Below are positions 29,731 through 29,771 of a stretch of 29,771 bases of DNA, one piece after another. Every line of letters begins with the position of its first letter. Positions within the stretch are counted from its first letter, which is position 1. Below the pieces are notes generated by a model. That model was not told the origin of the DNA. It did no database searches and worked only from the letters and a program-made list of their open reading frames with translations. The position numbers were made by a program, and so were the translations under genes. This DNA comes from a virus: positions 1 through 29,771 of the IMG/VR virus record IMGVR_UViG_3300030451_006230; one strand, 5' to 3'.

Positions 29731-29771
29731 TGGTACAACAAATACCCGTAGCAATTTTAAAGCAGGCAGCA
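29730..29771 (+). CDS. N-terminus of next virion gene, probably portal (partial)
   Basis: ATG 29730 overlaps the terS stop (TAATG) and 14 codons (MVQQIPVAILKQAA) run to the window edge. Only position after terL-terS suggests the portal. Nothing in 14 residues confirms it. Confidence 0.5.
   Translation, partial: MVQQIPVAILKQAA

Overview
The window reads as part of the genome of a tailed double-stranded DNA phage. Every base is densely used, genes overlap by TAATG or ATGA junctions, and it carries both terminase subunits, virion proteins, an M15-type endolysin and a full replication set. The DNA is AT-rich and many small proteins resemble families I recall from uncultured marine phages and SAR11 (Pelagibacter) podoviruses, so a marine alphaproteobacterial host is my inference, not a demonstrated fact. 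I saw no integrase, RNA polymerase, CRISPR array or tRNA. Both ends cut genes: a virion gene at the left and the gene after terS (probably portal) at the right. The capsid and portal module therefore lies outside.

Layout. Positions 1-9964 (+) hold the late region: small virion proteins, four large probable internal or ejected virion proteins, a lysis peptidase and a cysteine-rich exported peptide. Positions 9959-17838 (-) hold the replication operon: a 116-aa protein, two small proteins, a single-stranded-DNA-binding protein, a primase, a UvrD/Dda-type helicase and DNA polymerase I. Positions 17871-21240 (+) hold an SNF2-type helicase, a methyltransferase, a PD-(D/E)XK nuclease and small genes, ending in a strong terminator. 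Positions 21226-21783 (-) hold four tiny overlapping genes with their own promoter. Positions 21958-25984 (-) hold twelve small, mostly unknown genes, including a zincin metallopeptidase and a winged-helix-like protein. Positions 26252-27081 are non-coding and origin-like. Positions 27082-29771 (+) hold a VRR-type nuclease and terL-terS.

The most unusual content is the RNA architecture of the 21.8-26.2 kb minus-strand operon. Its 5' leader contains what reads as a complete type I hammerhead ribozyme (26003-26071). Its substrate strand, GUGUC then URURGC, recurs in front of eight further genes, and once more as a truncated copy before the tiny-gene operon. None of those other copies has a catalytic core of its own. 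The only variable bases are A or G facing U in the ribozyme arm. The same bases also covary with a downstream strand to form a small hairpin that holds the AGGAGG ribosome-binding site in its loop. Each copy follows a GC-rich hairpin of unrelated sequence at or just after the previous gene's stop codon. I propose a modular RNA-processing system, possibly one ribozyme cutting many intercistronic sites in trans. Hammerhead chemistry is well established; the multi-site trans role is inference.

Smaller points: a primase with a DxD/sGGxH catalytic centre, a four-cysteine cluster and an SSB-like C-terminal tip; a Leu at the polymerase position matching E. coli Phe762; and a recurring GGxV motif shared by several virion proteins.
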